64,000 bases of DNA from Croceibacterium_A sp044506885. GTDB taxonomy: Bacteria > Pseudomonadota > Alphaproteobacteria > Sphingomonadales > Sphingomonadaceae. The translations under genes and the position numbers were made by a program. The notes under the pieces are model-generated. The model was given only the letters and a program-made list of their open reading frames with translations. It did not search any database and was not told where the DNA came from. The stretch is taken from assembly GCA_044506885.1 (NCBI GenBank), contig JBIQKC010000003.1:1-64000 (forward strand), read 5' to 3'. Below, piece by piece: positions 24,187 through 32,500 of this stretch. Position 1 is the stretch's first letter. The number at the start of each line of letters is the position of its first letter.

Positions 24187-25500
24187 ATGTCGTTGTTCGC
24201 ATGGCGTCGGCGCCTCGCCGTCGCGCTCGCCTTGTCGCTGTCCGGCGCGCTCACCGCGCAGCCGGTCGTGGCGCAGGAGGCCGCGAACGCGGCGCAAGCC
24301 CAAGCCGAGGCGACATACGGGTCGCTCGCGCCGCAAGCCGCAACCCGCGCCGGCGAGCCGGAGTTCGACTACGCGCTCGGCATAGCGGCCCTCGATGCCG
24401 GGCGGTTCGGCGAAGCGATCATCGCCTTGCAGCGCGTGCTGGCAGTGCAGCCGAACCACGCCGCGGCCCGCGCCGAACTGGCCCGCGCCTATGCCCTTGC
24501 CGGCGACATCGACACCGCGCGCGAACAGTTCGCCACCGTGGTCGACGATCCCAGCCTGCCCGATCCCGTGCGCCAGCGCTTCACCGGCTTCGTGCGGCAG
24601 TTCGACCGCCAGATCGCCGGCGGCGGCAGCGATGTCTCGGGCTTCGCCGACGCGCGCGCCGGACATGACAGCAACATCAACAGCGCCACCGACCTGACAA
24701 CGGTGACTATCCCGCTGTTCGCCTTCCTTGGCCCCGGCACGCTCGGCGCAGGCGCGCGCGCGCAGGACGACCAGTTCTACGAGCTGTCCGCCGGCGTCTC
24801 CGCCGTCTCCGCCGTCGGGCGACAGGACCGGGTGTTCGGCTCGCTGCTCGGCAACTGGCGCGACAATCTCGATTCCCGCGCCTTCGACACCGCGAGCGCC
24901 ACCGCCACCGCCGGCTATGCCCACACCTTCGCCAACCGCGACGTGTTCTCGGTCTCGGCGCAGGCGCAGCAGTTCTGGCTGGGCCGCGATCCCTATCGCA
25001 GCGCGCTGGGCGCGGTGGCGCAGTACACGCGGCTGCTGCCGCAAGGCCGGGCGCTGACGTTCTCCGCCCAGTACAACCGGCTCAACTTCGACGGCCAGCC
25101 GCTGCTCGACGCCGACCGCTATGCCGTGGCGGTGGGCTTCGTCACGCGCACGGTTTCGGCCAGCGTGACGGGCGGGCACGAGGAAACGCGCCGCGCAGCG
25201 GGCGATGCCTATTCCAACACTTTCGGCACAGCCAGCGTCGGCGCCGAGTATCCTTTGACCGAAAGGATCGCGCTGGTCGGCGGGGCATCGTTCGACATGC
25301 GCCGCTACGATGCGCCCGACGCGCTGTTCCTGGTCAAGCGCGCCGACGAACGGCTCGACGTCCAGGCCGGGCTCAAGGTCGGCATTGTCGACGGCATCTT
25401 CCTCGCTCCGCGCGGCACCTACACCCGCAACTGGAGCAACATTCCCCTCTACGACTACGACCGCTGGACCGCTTCGGTGGGCCTGCGGCTCGAATTCTGA
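24187..25500 (+). CDS. Slam-like outer-membrane protein (TPR plus beta-barrel, surface lipoprotein assembly modifier family)
   Basis: A 437-residue exported protein. Signal peptide to about AQPVVAQ; TPR-like region (about 60-135; FDYALGIAALDAGRFGEAIIALQRVL and ARAELARAYALAGDIDTAREQF in succession); then from about residue 155 a run of amphipathic beta-strands ending in VGLRLEF, with the C-terminal Phe typical of Bam substrates. The VSGFADARAGHDSNINSATD opening of the barrel is typical of the Slam/DUF560 family, in which the barrel helps deliver TbpB-type proteins to the cell surface. Length fits. GGGGGA lies 9 nt before the ATG. It is 21 nt upstream of the giant gene, its probable client. Confidence 0.75.
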   Translation: MSLFAWRRRLAVALALSLSGALTAQPVVAQEAANAAQAQAEATYGSLAPQAATRAGEPEFDYALGIAALDAGRFGEAIIALQRVLAVQPNHAAARAELARAYALAGDIDTAREQFATVVDDPSLPDPVRQRFTGFVRQFDRQIAGGGSDVSGFADARAGHDSNINSATDLTTVTIPLFAFLGPGTLGAGARAQDDQFYELSAGVSAVSAVGRQDRVFGSLLGNWRDNLDSRAFDTASATATAGYAHTFANRDVFSVSAQAQQFWLGRDPYRSALGAVAQYTRLLPQGRALTFSAQYNRLNFDGQPLLDADRYAVAVGFVTRTVSASVTGGHEETRRAAGDAYSNTFGTASVGAEYPLTERIALVGGASFDMRRYDAPDALFLVKRADERLDVQAGLKVGIVDGIFLAPRGTYTRNWSNIPLYDYDRWTASVGLRLEF

Positions 25501-25521
25501 CCTGCCGACGGAGAGAGTGAC

Positions 25522-28500
25522 ATGACCCGTAATACCGTTCGCCGCTCATCTGTCCGCCGGCCGTTGCAGGCGCTGCTGCTGTCGGCCTCGACGCTGGTTC
25601 TGGCCCATCCGGCCAGCGCCGCGCAGATGGTGTTCAGGACCGATCCGGGCATCGACGTCGAGCCCGGCAAGCGCATCAGCCAGGCGCGCGGCCTGACGCA
25701 GGTCCGGCTCGATTCCGGGGCGATGCTGTCGTTCGTCGACGCCGCCGATTACCGCATCAACGACGACGATTCGGTCGATCTCTACTCCGGCAGCGTCACC
25801 GTTGCCGGCGCGGGCGACGCAGTGACCGTGATCCGCATGCCCGACGGGGTCGAAGGCCATGTGCGCGGGCAAGGGTCCGCCGCCAACTTCAGCGTTGCGG
25901 CCGACGGAAGCCTGCGCGGGCATACGCTGTCGGGCGACGTGAATGTCGTACGCGGCGCCAACACGCGCGCTTTCGGCGCTGGCGAGATGTGGGCCTATTC
26001 CGGCGCGGGCGACGTGCGGCGGGTTGTTTCCAACGGCGCTCAGGCAACGCCGGGCGCGCAGGGCGCGGCGGACCAGCAGGTGCAGATCGCCGACATGGAC
26101 GAAGGCGGCCCGCTGGCCGTGGCCGAGAACGGGCTGCCGGTGGCGCTGGGCGATACGCTGGCGGCCGCCGGCGCCTCGGGCGATGTGGTCGCGGCCGCGC
26201 GCCGGGTTGAAGCGGCGACCGCCAACCCGTCGATCGCGACGTTCCCGACCGGCGACGTGGCGCTGCTCGTCAGCTATGCCGCGCGGCTCCAGAACGCCTA
26301 TGGCGGCCCGGCCTTCGCCGGCGCGCGGGCCGACGTGATCCGCGCCTATCTGGGCTATCTCGCGGGCGGGGGCAGCGGGGCGAACTTCCTCTCCGCCTAC
26401 GGCGCGTTCCTCGGCCAGTATCTCGACCTGCTCCGCGCCGGCGCGGCGCCGTCTTCTTTCGCGGGGGCGAGCGTCGCCGACCTCAACGCCTTCATTGCCT
26501 ATACCGGCCGCACCAGCGGCTTCGGCGGGCTTTCGGAGCGCAACCGGGAACTGGTCGAAGCCTATCTCGCGTTCCTTGCCGGAGGCGGCGACGCGGATCT
26601 GTTCGCGCGTTCCTACACCGATCTTGTCGAAGCCTATTTCGCTTATCTGCGCGAGGGCGGAAATCCGCTCGAATTCCAGAACGCGAGCCAACAGACGCTC
26701 GCAGCCTATATCGGCTTCCTCGCCCGCAGCGGGCTGGCGGAGCAATTGTCCGCGGCCGACCGCGCGCTGCTCGAATCCTACCTCGCCAACGGCGGCCTAG
26801 CCTTCGCCGAGCAGTATCGCGCGGCGCTGACGGCCTATTACGACTACCTTGCCGCGGGGAACCTGCCGAGCGAATACGAGGCGCTGAACGAGACGACGCT
26901 GCGCGCCTATCTCGAAGCGCTGCAATCGACCGGGCTGCTGGCGGAAATCCTCGGCGCGCAGGCCGGGTTCTATTCCGCGCTGCTGGCGCACCTGGAGGCC
27001 GGCGGAGCGCTCGACACCTTCGACGCGCTCAACGCCAATATCTTCGCCGGCTATGCCGCCCAACTCGACGATTACTACGGCTTCCTGCTGCTGGGCGGGC
27101 AGCCGAGCGCCTATACCGCGCTGACGCAAGAGCAGATCGAGGACTATGTCGCCGCGTTGCAGGCGGCCGGCGTGAGCGGAGCGTTCCTCGCCGACCTGGC
27201 GGACTTCTACACCGCCTACGCCGCCTATCTCGCGGGCGGCGGGAACCCCGACATCTATGCCGGGCTGCCGGTGCTGAACCTCCCCGGCTTTGCCGACGCG
27301 CTGAACGCCTATGCCGACTATCTGGCGAACGGAGGCCTTCCCAGCGGATACGGCGCGGCGGACCTCGCCACGCTCGGCCAGTATCTCCAGGCGCTGTCGC
27401 GTTCGGGCCAGCTTGCAGAGCTGCTGGGAGCGCATGCGGCGCTGCTCAACGCCTACTTCGCCCACCTGACCGCCGGCGGCGGCATCGACCGCTACGCCGG
27501 TCTGCCGGTCTATGCCGGATACGTTTCGGCGCTCGAAGCCTATCACGCGTTCCTCGAGGCCGGCGGACTGCCCTCCGCCTATGGCGCACTGACGGCTGCG
27601 CAAGTGCGGGATTATCTCGCGGCGCTGGCGGCGGCCGGCGGGCTGGCCGCGCAACTGGGCGACCTGGCCGACTTCTACACGCCCTATTACGCCTTCGTCT
27701 CGGCCGGCGGCTCCGCCAACGAATGGAGCGGGCTGCCCGTCTATGCCGGGTATGTCGCGGCGCTGAACGCCTACCATGCGTTCCTCGCCGGCGGCGGCTT
27801 GCCCAGCGCCTATACCGCGCTAACCCAGGCGCAGATCGCTGCCTACCTCGACGCGCTCGACGCGGCGGGCGGCTTCGGGGCCTACAGCGCCTTGGCGGAG
27901 TTCTTCAACGGCTATTACGATTTCCTGTCGGGCGGCGGCGATCCCGAAAGGTACTCCGGGATCCCGGTCTACGCCAACTATGTCGCGGCGTTGAACGCCT
28001 ACTACGCGTTCCTCGCCGGTGGCGGCCTGCCCGGCGCTTATACCGCGCTCACGCAGGCGCAGATCGAAACCTATCTGGAAGCGCTCGACGCCGCCGGCGG
28101 GTTCGGGGCCTACAGCTCGCTCGCCTCGTTCTTCTCCGGCTATTACGCCTTCCTCTCCGACGGCCGCGATGCGGAAGACTACGCCGGGATCCCGGTCTAT
28201 GCGAACTGGCTGGCGGCCGTGCAGGCGTACTATGCCTATCTCGCAGCTGGCGGGCTGCCTTCGGCCTATAGCGCGCTGACGCAGGCCCAGTTTCTGCAAT
28301 ACCTCGCCGCGCTGAACGGCGCGGGCGTGCTGGAAAGCGCGCTCGACGACGAAGAACTCGAATTCGTGCTCGATTACTACGCCTATCTCGAGGGTGGGGC
28401 CGATCCCGACGAGTTCGCCGGACTGCCGGTCAACGATCCGGGCGTCGTGCTCGCATCGGGGGCAAATGTGTGGATCGTCACGCCGGATGGTCCGCGGGTC

Positions 28501-31500
28501 GGCACCGTCGACGCGGCGGAGATCGCCGCAAGCGGCCAGATCACCGCCATCACGTCCAGGTCGACGGGCGGCACGCCGATTCCTTACGATTTCACGGGTT
28601 CGCAATATGGGCTGAAGGAGCACGGCCGCGCCGGCGAGCGCGTCGCCTGGACGCGCTACACCAGCGGTCCGGCAGGGACCGTGACCAACGGCAACTATCA
28701 CCTGCTGGTCGGCACCCCGGCGGTCGGCCTCCCGGCCAGCGGGACGGTCGATTACAAGCTGATCGGCGGCACCGCGCCGACGGATCTGCGCGGGCCGGCG
28801 GGCGAGAGCGGCGCGTTCACGGGCAACCTGGCGGTCGCCTTCGGCGCGGCGCCCAAGGTCGGCTTCGATTTCAACGTCTACTCGGGCACGCGCGGCTGGC
28901 ATGTCGAAACCGCCGGCGGGGCGGCCGGGGCGGCGAGCGGCGGCGTGGGCGTGGACGGCGACATGCGGTTCCAGGTCAACCGCACGCCTACCGCCATCGA
29001 GGGCGACGCCTGCACCGCCTATTGCACCGCGACCATCCTCGGCGGCCTGTTCGGAGCGGGAGCGACGGAAGCCGGGCTGCAATATGTGATCGACGACAAC
29101 ACCGCAGGCCGCCGCTATGTGACCGGCGTGGCGGTGTTCGGCACGACGGGCGTCGAACTGGACATGATCGGCACGATGCCGACGCTTCCCGAGCCGGAGC
29201 CGGAACCCGAACCCGAATTCAACTCCGTCACGGCGCCTGTGTCGCTGGCTTATGCAGGCGGGTTCAACTCTGCGACAGCAGGCGTCAACTTTGTCACCAC
29301 CCTCACGCTCGGGACCGGCGCGATGGTGGCGGGCAGCGAAACCGGCGGTACGGCGACGGCCTATGCCCTCGACGGCGACGGCGGCCTGACCAGCTACAGC
29401 GCAGGCGCCACGCGAACCAGCGGCAGCACGACGATCGTCGAGGTGTCCGGCAATGCCGACACACTGATCGGCCGCTGGACCGACGGGGTGAACACGGGCG
29501 CGAACCCGTTCACGCTCAGCGAGAACCAGGGCTTCCACTACATGCTGGCGCGGCCGGTGGAGAGCGGCTTCGCCCTGCCGACGCTGGGCGTGGTCCACTA
29601 CGACCTGCTCGCCGCGACCCGGCCGACCTACGTCGACGGTTCCGCCCCTCCGGGCGGCATCACGGCCGACATGGCGCTGGTCCTGGGCACGACACCGAAA
29701 GTGGCGTTCGAGGCCGAGATCACGATGCCGGGGCTGGTCGGCGAGACCAACCCGGTGTTCCGTTACACCACTCCGGGCGGCGTGGCGGACCCGACCCAGA
29801 CCGACGTGGCGCTCACGACCTACAGCGGCGGCCGGTTCCAGTTCCGTGTGAACGGAGCGACCGGGACCGATTGCAACACCGCCGCCTGCTGGTTCGACGC
29901 CAAGGGCGCCTTCGCCGGCGACATCGAACAGCTCGGGCTCACCTACACCGCCTACAACGACCTCGGCGATGCCAAGGCGGTGATCGGCGCGGCGATCTTC
30001 GGCAACGGCGTGCATGAAGGCGGCGAGCCCACCGTCCATCCCGTTACCGGCAATCTGGTGAACTCCTATGTCCTGACCGACATGTTCCTGTCCGAAGCCG
30101 GACGCAACGAGACGATGGACCTGGACTCGACAGGCGGAAACTTCGGCCACGTCGCCTACCGGACCGACGCCGACGGCGAGCTCGTAGAGATCAAGCAGGA
30201 ATTCGGCTGGGCGCTCGGCGACGCCATCGGCACCGCCAGCAACGCCGATACCGGGCGGAGCGACAGCGGTGCGGTGCGGTGGACGCGGTGGACCGACGGC
30301 ACGATCGCGCACACCCGCGCCGGTGCTATTCCGCCGATCGCCTTTACCGCGAACCAGGGCTATCACTTCATCGTCGGCACGCCGGCGACCGACGTGCCGG
30401 CCACCGGCCGCGTGGACTACGAACTGGTTGGTGGCACGAAGCCGACCTCGGTTGCCGGGATCGGCGCACCGGGCGAGCTGACTTCGGGGGCGGCCGCCGT
30501 GGAGTTCGGGGCCACGCCGAAGCTCGGCATCGAGCTGGCCTTCACCCAGAACGGCCTGGACTACGCCTTGCAGACCAACGGCGGCGTTGCGGACGTTTCC
30601 GCCAGCGAGCTCAGCCTTGCGGCGGACACCTATTTCCGGACGATCCCCTCCTATGGTCAAGGCGTGACGGTGGACGGCGTCCTGTGCGGCACTTGCCGGC
30701 CCATCTGGGAAGGCTTCCTGGCCGGGCCGCAGGGCGGCGAACTGGCGCTGAGCTACACGATGCAGCGCCAGAACGGCGATCGCATCATCGGCACGGCGGG
30801 CTTTGCCGCGGTCGAAGGCGGCGGCAACGACGACCTCACCGAGACGCGCGCCAATCAGCTCTATTTCTCCTACTACGAAGGCGTCCGCGCCGGCGGTTGG
30901 GGCGGGTCGACCGTCACCCTCGCCAATGGCGAAGTGACCCGGATCGAAAGCCCGGTGGGCACCCTTTCGACCTCTGGCGGAACCATCCATGAGGCGGGCG
31001 CGGTCGACAGCATGGCCTGGGCGCGCTGGGCCGGCGGCTCCGTCGACGTCGCTTCGAGCATCTTCGGCAACTCCAGCACGCCGATCGACGAGAACGCCGG
31101 CTATCATGTGCTGGCTGGCGCCGCGCCCACCGCGTTGCCAGCGGGCCGCATCGATTACGAACTGATCGGTTCGACCGCCGCCACGGATAACCGCGGCTCC
31201 GCGCCGGGTACCGTGACCGGCGATCTGGCGATCCAGTTCGGTTCGGTCAGCCGGGTCGCCTTCGCAATGGAGATGAAGGTCGGCGGCATGGGCTGGGCGG
31301 TGGCAACCACCGGCGGTATCGCGGACCCGACGCAGAGCGAGATCACGCTGGGCACGTCCGCCGGGGCCGGCACGTTCGACGGAACCTTTCCTCTCGCGAC
31401 GGGCAACATCACGGCCAGCGGCGGGGCTTGTTCGACGAATTGCTCCGTCACGATCCAGGGTTCGCTCTACGGCGCGAACGCGGACTACGCCGGCATCGCC

Positions 31501-31761
31501 ATGCACGCGCAGGATGTGAACGTCGAAGACGGCAACGTCATGGCCACCGGCCTCGCGTTGTTTTCCGCCGAAGCCGGCGCGTACACTTACAACCCCTATG
31601 CGAACGCACCCGGCGGCACGACGGCGGCTGCGGACTGGTCGCGCTTCGAGGGCGCGGATATCGCCGGCACGGCGGCCGGTATCGTTCAGTCTCCGGGGGC
31701 TCCGACCGCCGCCGACGCTTCGGCTCTGTTCGGGGGGAACATCACTTTCGCCGGTCAATAA
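25522..31761 (+). CDS. Giant exported FecR-like/tandem-repeat/multi-barrel protein
   Basis: A 2079-residue protein, start behind GGAGAG. Signal peptide to about residue 34 (HPASAAQ), no lipobox. FecR-like beta region at about 40-165 (LTQVRLDSGAMLSFVDAADY). A degenerate then regular helical repeat region at about 245-975 has YxAFLAGGGLPSAYxALTQ units, seven of 76-79 residues from nt 26815. Four C-terminal beta modules follow, with anchors YHLLVGTP (1059), FHYMLARP (1338), YHFIVGTP (1614) and YHVLAGAA (1861). Each has a VDYELxGxT strand, an FGxxPKVxF strand, a CxxC to CxxxxC pair and an end like GGLFGAGATEAG, resembling the TbpB/Slam-substrate barrel. A PEPEPEPEPE hinge separates modules 1 and 2. 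Likely surface-exposed; ligand unknown. Confidence 0.8.
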   Translation: MTRNTVRRSSVRRPLQALLLSASTLVLAHPASAAQMVFRTDPGIDVEPGKRISQARGLTQVRLDSGAMLSFVDAADYRINDDDSVDLYSGSVTVAGAGDAVTVIRMPDGVEGHVRGQGSAANFSVAADGSLRGHTLSGDVNVVRGANTRAFGAGEMWAYSGAGDVRRVVSNGAQATPGAQGAADQQVQIADMDEGGPLAVAENGLPVALGDTLAAAGASGDVVAAARRVEAATANPSIATFPTGDVALLVSYAARLQNAYGGPAFAGARADVIRAYLGYLAGGGSGANFLSAYGAFLGQYLDLLRAGAAPSSFAGASVADLNAFIAYTGRTSGFGGLSERNRELVEAYLAFLAGGGDADLFARSYTDLVEAYFAYLREGGNPLEFQNASQQTLAAYIGFLARSGLAEQLSAADRALLESYLANGGLAFAEQYRAALTAYYDYLAAGNLPSEYEALNETTLRAYLEALQSTGLLAEILGAQAGFYSALLAHLEAGGALDTFDALNANIFAGYAAQLDDYYGFLLLGGQPSAYTALTQEQIEDYVAALQAAGVSGAFLADLADFYTAYAAYLAGGGNPDIYAGLPVLNLPGFADALNAYADYLANGGLPSGYGAADLATLGQYLQALSRSGQLAELLGAHAALLNAYFAHLTAGGGIDRYAGLPVYAGYVSALEAYHAFLEAGGLPSAYGALTAAQVRDYLAALAAAGGLAAQLGDLADFYTPYYAFVSAGGSANEWSGLPVYAGYVAALNAYHAFLAGGGLPSAYTALTQAQIAAYLDALDAAGGFGAYSALAEFFNGYYDFLSGGGDPERYSGIPVYANYVAALNAYYAFLAGGGLPGAYTALTQAQIETYLEALDAAGGFGAYSSLASFFSGYYAFLSDGRDAEDYAGIPVYANWLAAVQAYYAYLAAGGLPSAYSALTQAQFLQYLAALNGAGVLESALDDEELEFVLDYYAYLEGGADPDEFAGLPVNDPGVVLASGANVWIVTPDGPRVGTVDAAEIAASGQITAITSRSTGGTPIPYDFTGSQYGLKEHGRAGERVAWTRYTSGPAGTVTNGNYHLLVGTPAVGLPASGTVDYKLIGGTAPTDLRGPAGESGAFTGNLAVAFGAAPKVGFDFNVYSGTRGWHVETAGGAAGAASGGVGVDGDMRFQVNRTPTAIEGDACTAYCTATILGGLFGAGATEAGLQYVIDDNTAGRRYVTGVAVFGTTGVELDMIGTMPTLPEPEPEPEPEFNSVTAPVSLAYAGGFNSATAGVNFVTTLTLGTGAMVAGSETGGTATAYALDGDGGLTSYSAGATRTSGSTTIVEVSGNADTLIGRWTDGVNTGANPFTLSENQGFHYMLARPVESGFALPTLGVVHYDLLAATRPTYVDGSAPPGGITADMALVLGTTPKVAFEAEITMPGLVGETNPVFRYTTPGGVADPTQTDVALTTYSGGRFQFRVNGATGTDCNTAACWFDAKGAFAGDIEQLGLTYTAYNDLGDAKAVIGAAIFGNGVHEGGEPTVHPVTGNLVNSYVLTDMFLSEAGRNETMDLDSTGGNFGHVAYRTDADGELVEIKQEFGWALGDAIGTASNADTGRSDSGAVRWTRWTDGTIAHTRAGAIPPIAFTANQGYHFIVGTPATDVPATGRVDYELVGGTKPTSVAGIGAPGELTSGAAAVEFGATPKLGIELAFTQNGLDYALQTNGGVADVSASELSLAADTYFRTIPSYGQGVTVDGVLCGTCRPIWEGFLAGPQGGELALSYTMQRQNGDRIIGTAGFAAVEGGGNDDLTETRANQLYFSYYEGVRAGGWGGSTVTLANGEVTRIESPVGTLSTSGGTIHEAGAVDSMAWARWAGGSVDVASSIFGNSSTPIDENAGYHVLAGAAPTALPAGRIDYELIGSTAATDNRGSAPGTVTGDLAIQFGSVSRVAFAMEMKVGGMGWAVATTGGIADPTQSEITLGTSAGAGTFDGTFPLATGNITASGGACSTNCSVTIQGSLYGANADYAGIAMHAQDVNVEDGNVMATGLALFSAEAGAYTYNPYANAPGGTTAAADWSRFEGADIAGTAAGIVQSPGAPTAADASALFGGNITFAGQ
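26815..28443 (+). repeat. Seven tandem coding repeats (76-79 codons each) inside the giant gene
   Basis: Units begin at 26815, 27052, 27289, 27520, 27751, 27979 and 28207, i.e. periods of 237, 237, 231, 231, 228 and 228 bp. Each encodes two helical halves ending in a GGG turn and a (G)LPVYAG/GIPVYAN junction. The units starting at 27751 and 27979 are the most alike, including LTQAQI and DAAGGFGAYS, which suggests recent duplication and scope for length variation. Confidence 0.85.
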
Positions 31762-31784
31762 CCAGCCGGACCGTGCGAAAGTGA

Positions 31785-31823
31785 AGGGCCGGGGCGGGCG
31801 ACCGCTCCGGCCCTGCCTTTTTT
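31785..31823 (+). terminator. Rho-independent terminator of the Slam-like/giant operon
   Basis: AGGGCCGG(G)GCGG and CCGC(T)CCGGCCCT form a long GC stem (31785-31814), followed by GCC and six T residues (31818-31823). It lies 24 nt after the giant gene's stop and is the clearest intrinsic terminator in the window. Confidence 0.85.
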
Positions 31824-31858
31824 GGGGCGGCAGTATCGCTTGCAGGCATGATAAACGG

Positions 31859-31915
31859 ACAGCGTAGCGGGATCACGGCTCCGCTCATGGCCGAACCGCG
31901 ATCCCGCTACGCTGT
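31859..31915 (-). terminator. 16-bp perfect inverted repeat, probable terminator of the minus-strand operon
   Basis: ACAGCGTAGCGGGATC (31859-31874) and GATCCCGCTACGCTGT (31900-31915) are perfect arms around a 25-nt centre that itself can pair CGGC/GCCG. It sits 9 nt beyond the stop of the minus-strand lipoprotein gene, where a 3' end is expected. Confidence 0.5.
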
Positions 31916-31924
31916 GCGGAAATA

Positions 31925-32500
31925 TCAGCGGAAGACGATGTAGACGCTCGCGCCTTCGCGGCTGCGATTGACCAGTTCGATCGAGAACCGTTCGGTGAAC
32001 AAGGGCAGCCAGCGGCAGCTCGCCCTTGGCGAAAGCTCCGTCTTGCAGACCTCTTCCGTGCGCTGATTGCGGATTGCCAGCGCGACCGGCTGGCCGCCGT
32101 TCGACTGCGCGGCGATCTCGGCGCGCTGGCCGGCGTAGAATATCTGCTCGATCGCCATCGTCTCGCCCGGCGCGATGCGCGCGCGACGATAGGCGGGACC
32201 AAGCGCCCGGCCACGATAGACAGGCCGCTCGGCCCCCATCGCCGCCGCTTCGGCGCGCCAGCCGGCCAGCGGATCGTCGGCCGCATCCTCGACCGCCTTG
32301 ACGCCAAGCGCATCGAGCCGCGCCAGCAGCGGATCGCGTTCCCGCGCATCGGCCGCCTTTTCCGCCGCCGCGAGCAGCATCGCCGAATCGGCCAGCGGAT
32401 CGCCCGTCAAAGCCTCGGCTACGTCGGGCTGCTCTGCGGGAAGCGTATGCGCGCAGCCGGCCAGCGCGAAGGCCAGCACGCTGGACCACATCGTCTTCAC
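31925..32500 (-). CDS. Putative lipoprotein linked to a two-component system
   Basis: A 191-residue protein with a lipoprotein signal (MKTMWSSVLAFALAGC). A helical Asp/Ala-rich first half is followed by a beta-rich second half from about residue 95 (ARIAPGETMAIEQIFYAGQRAEI) with two Cys (EEVCKTEL, RASCRWLP) likely disulfide-bonded. I recognise no family. It overlaps the sensor kinase stop by 4 bp and is the last gene of a regulator-kinase-lipoprotein operon, so it may be a periplasmic accessory or sensor input, or an output of the system. Confidence 0.7.
   Translation of the reverse strand: MKTMWSSVLAFALAGCAHTLPAEQPDVAEALTGDPLADSAMLLAAAEKAADARERDPLLARLDALGVKAVEDAADDPLAGWRAEAAAMGAERPVYRGRALGPAYRRARIAPGETMAIEQIFYAGQRAEIAAQSNGGQPVALAIRNQRTEEVCKTELSPRASCRWLPLFTERFSIELVNRSREGASVYIVFR

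Noticed and set aside
26815..28443. Regular repeats considered as a CRISPR array
   Set aside because: Period is 228-237 bp, repeats are in-frame coding units that vary by codon, and there are no spacers or cas genes.
27820..31758. A 1312-codon open frame antisense to the giant gene
   Set aside because: Its translation is Arg/Gly/Ala/His-rich low-information sequence with no start context or domain; it arises from GC-rich third positions of the real gene, which has repeats and a signal peptide.
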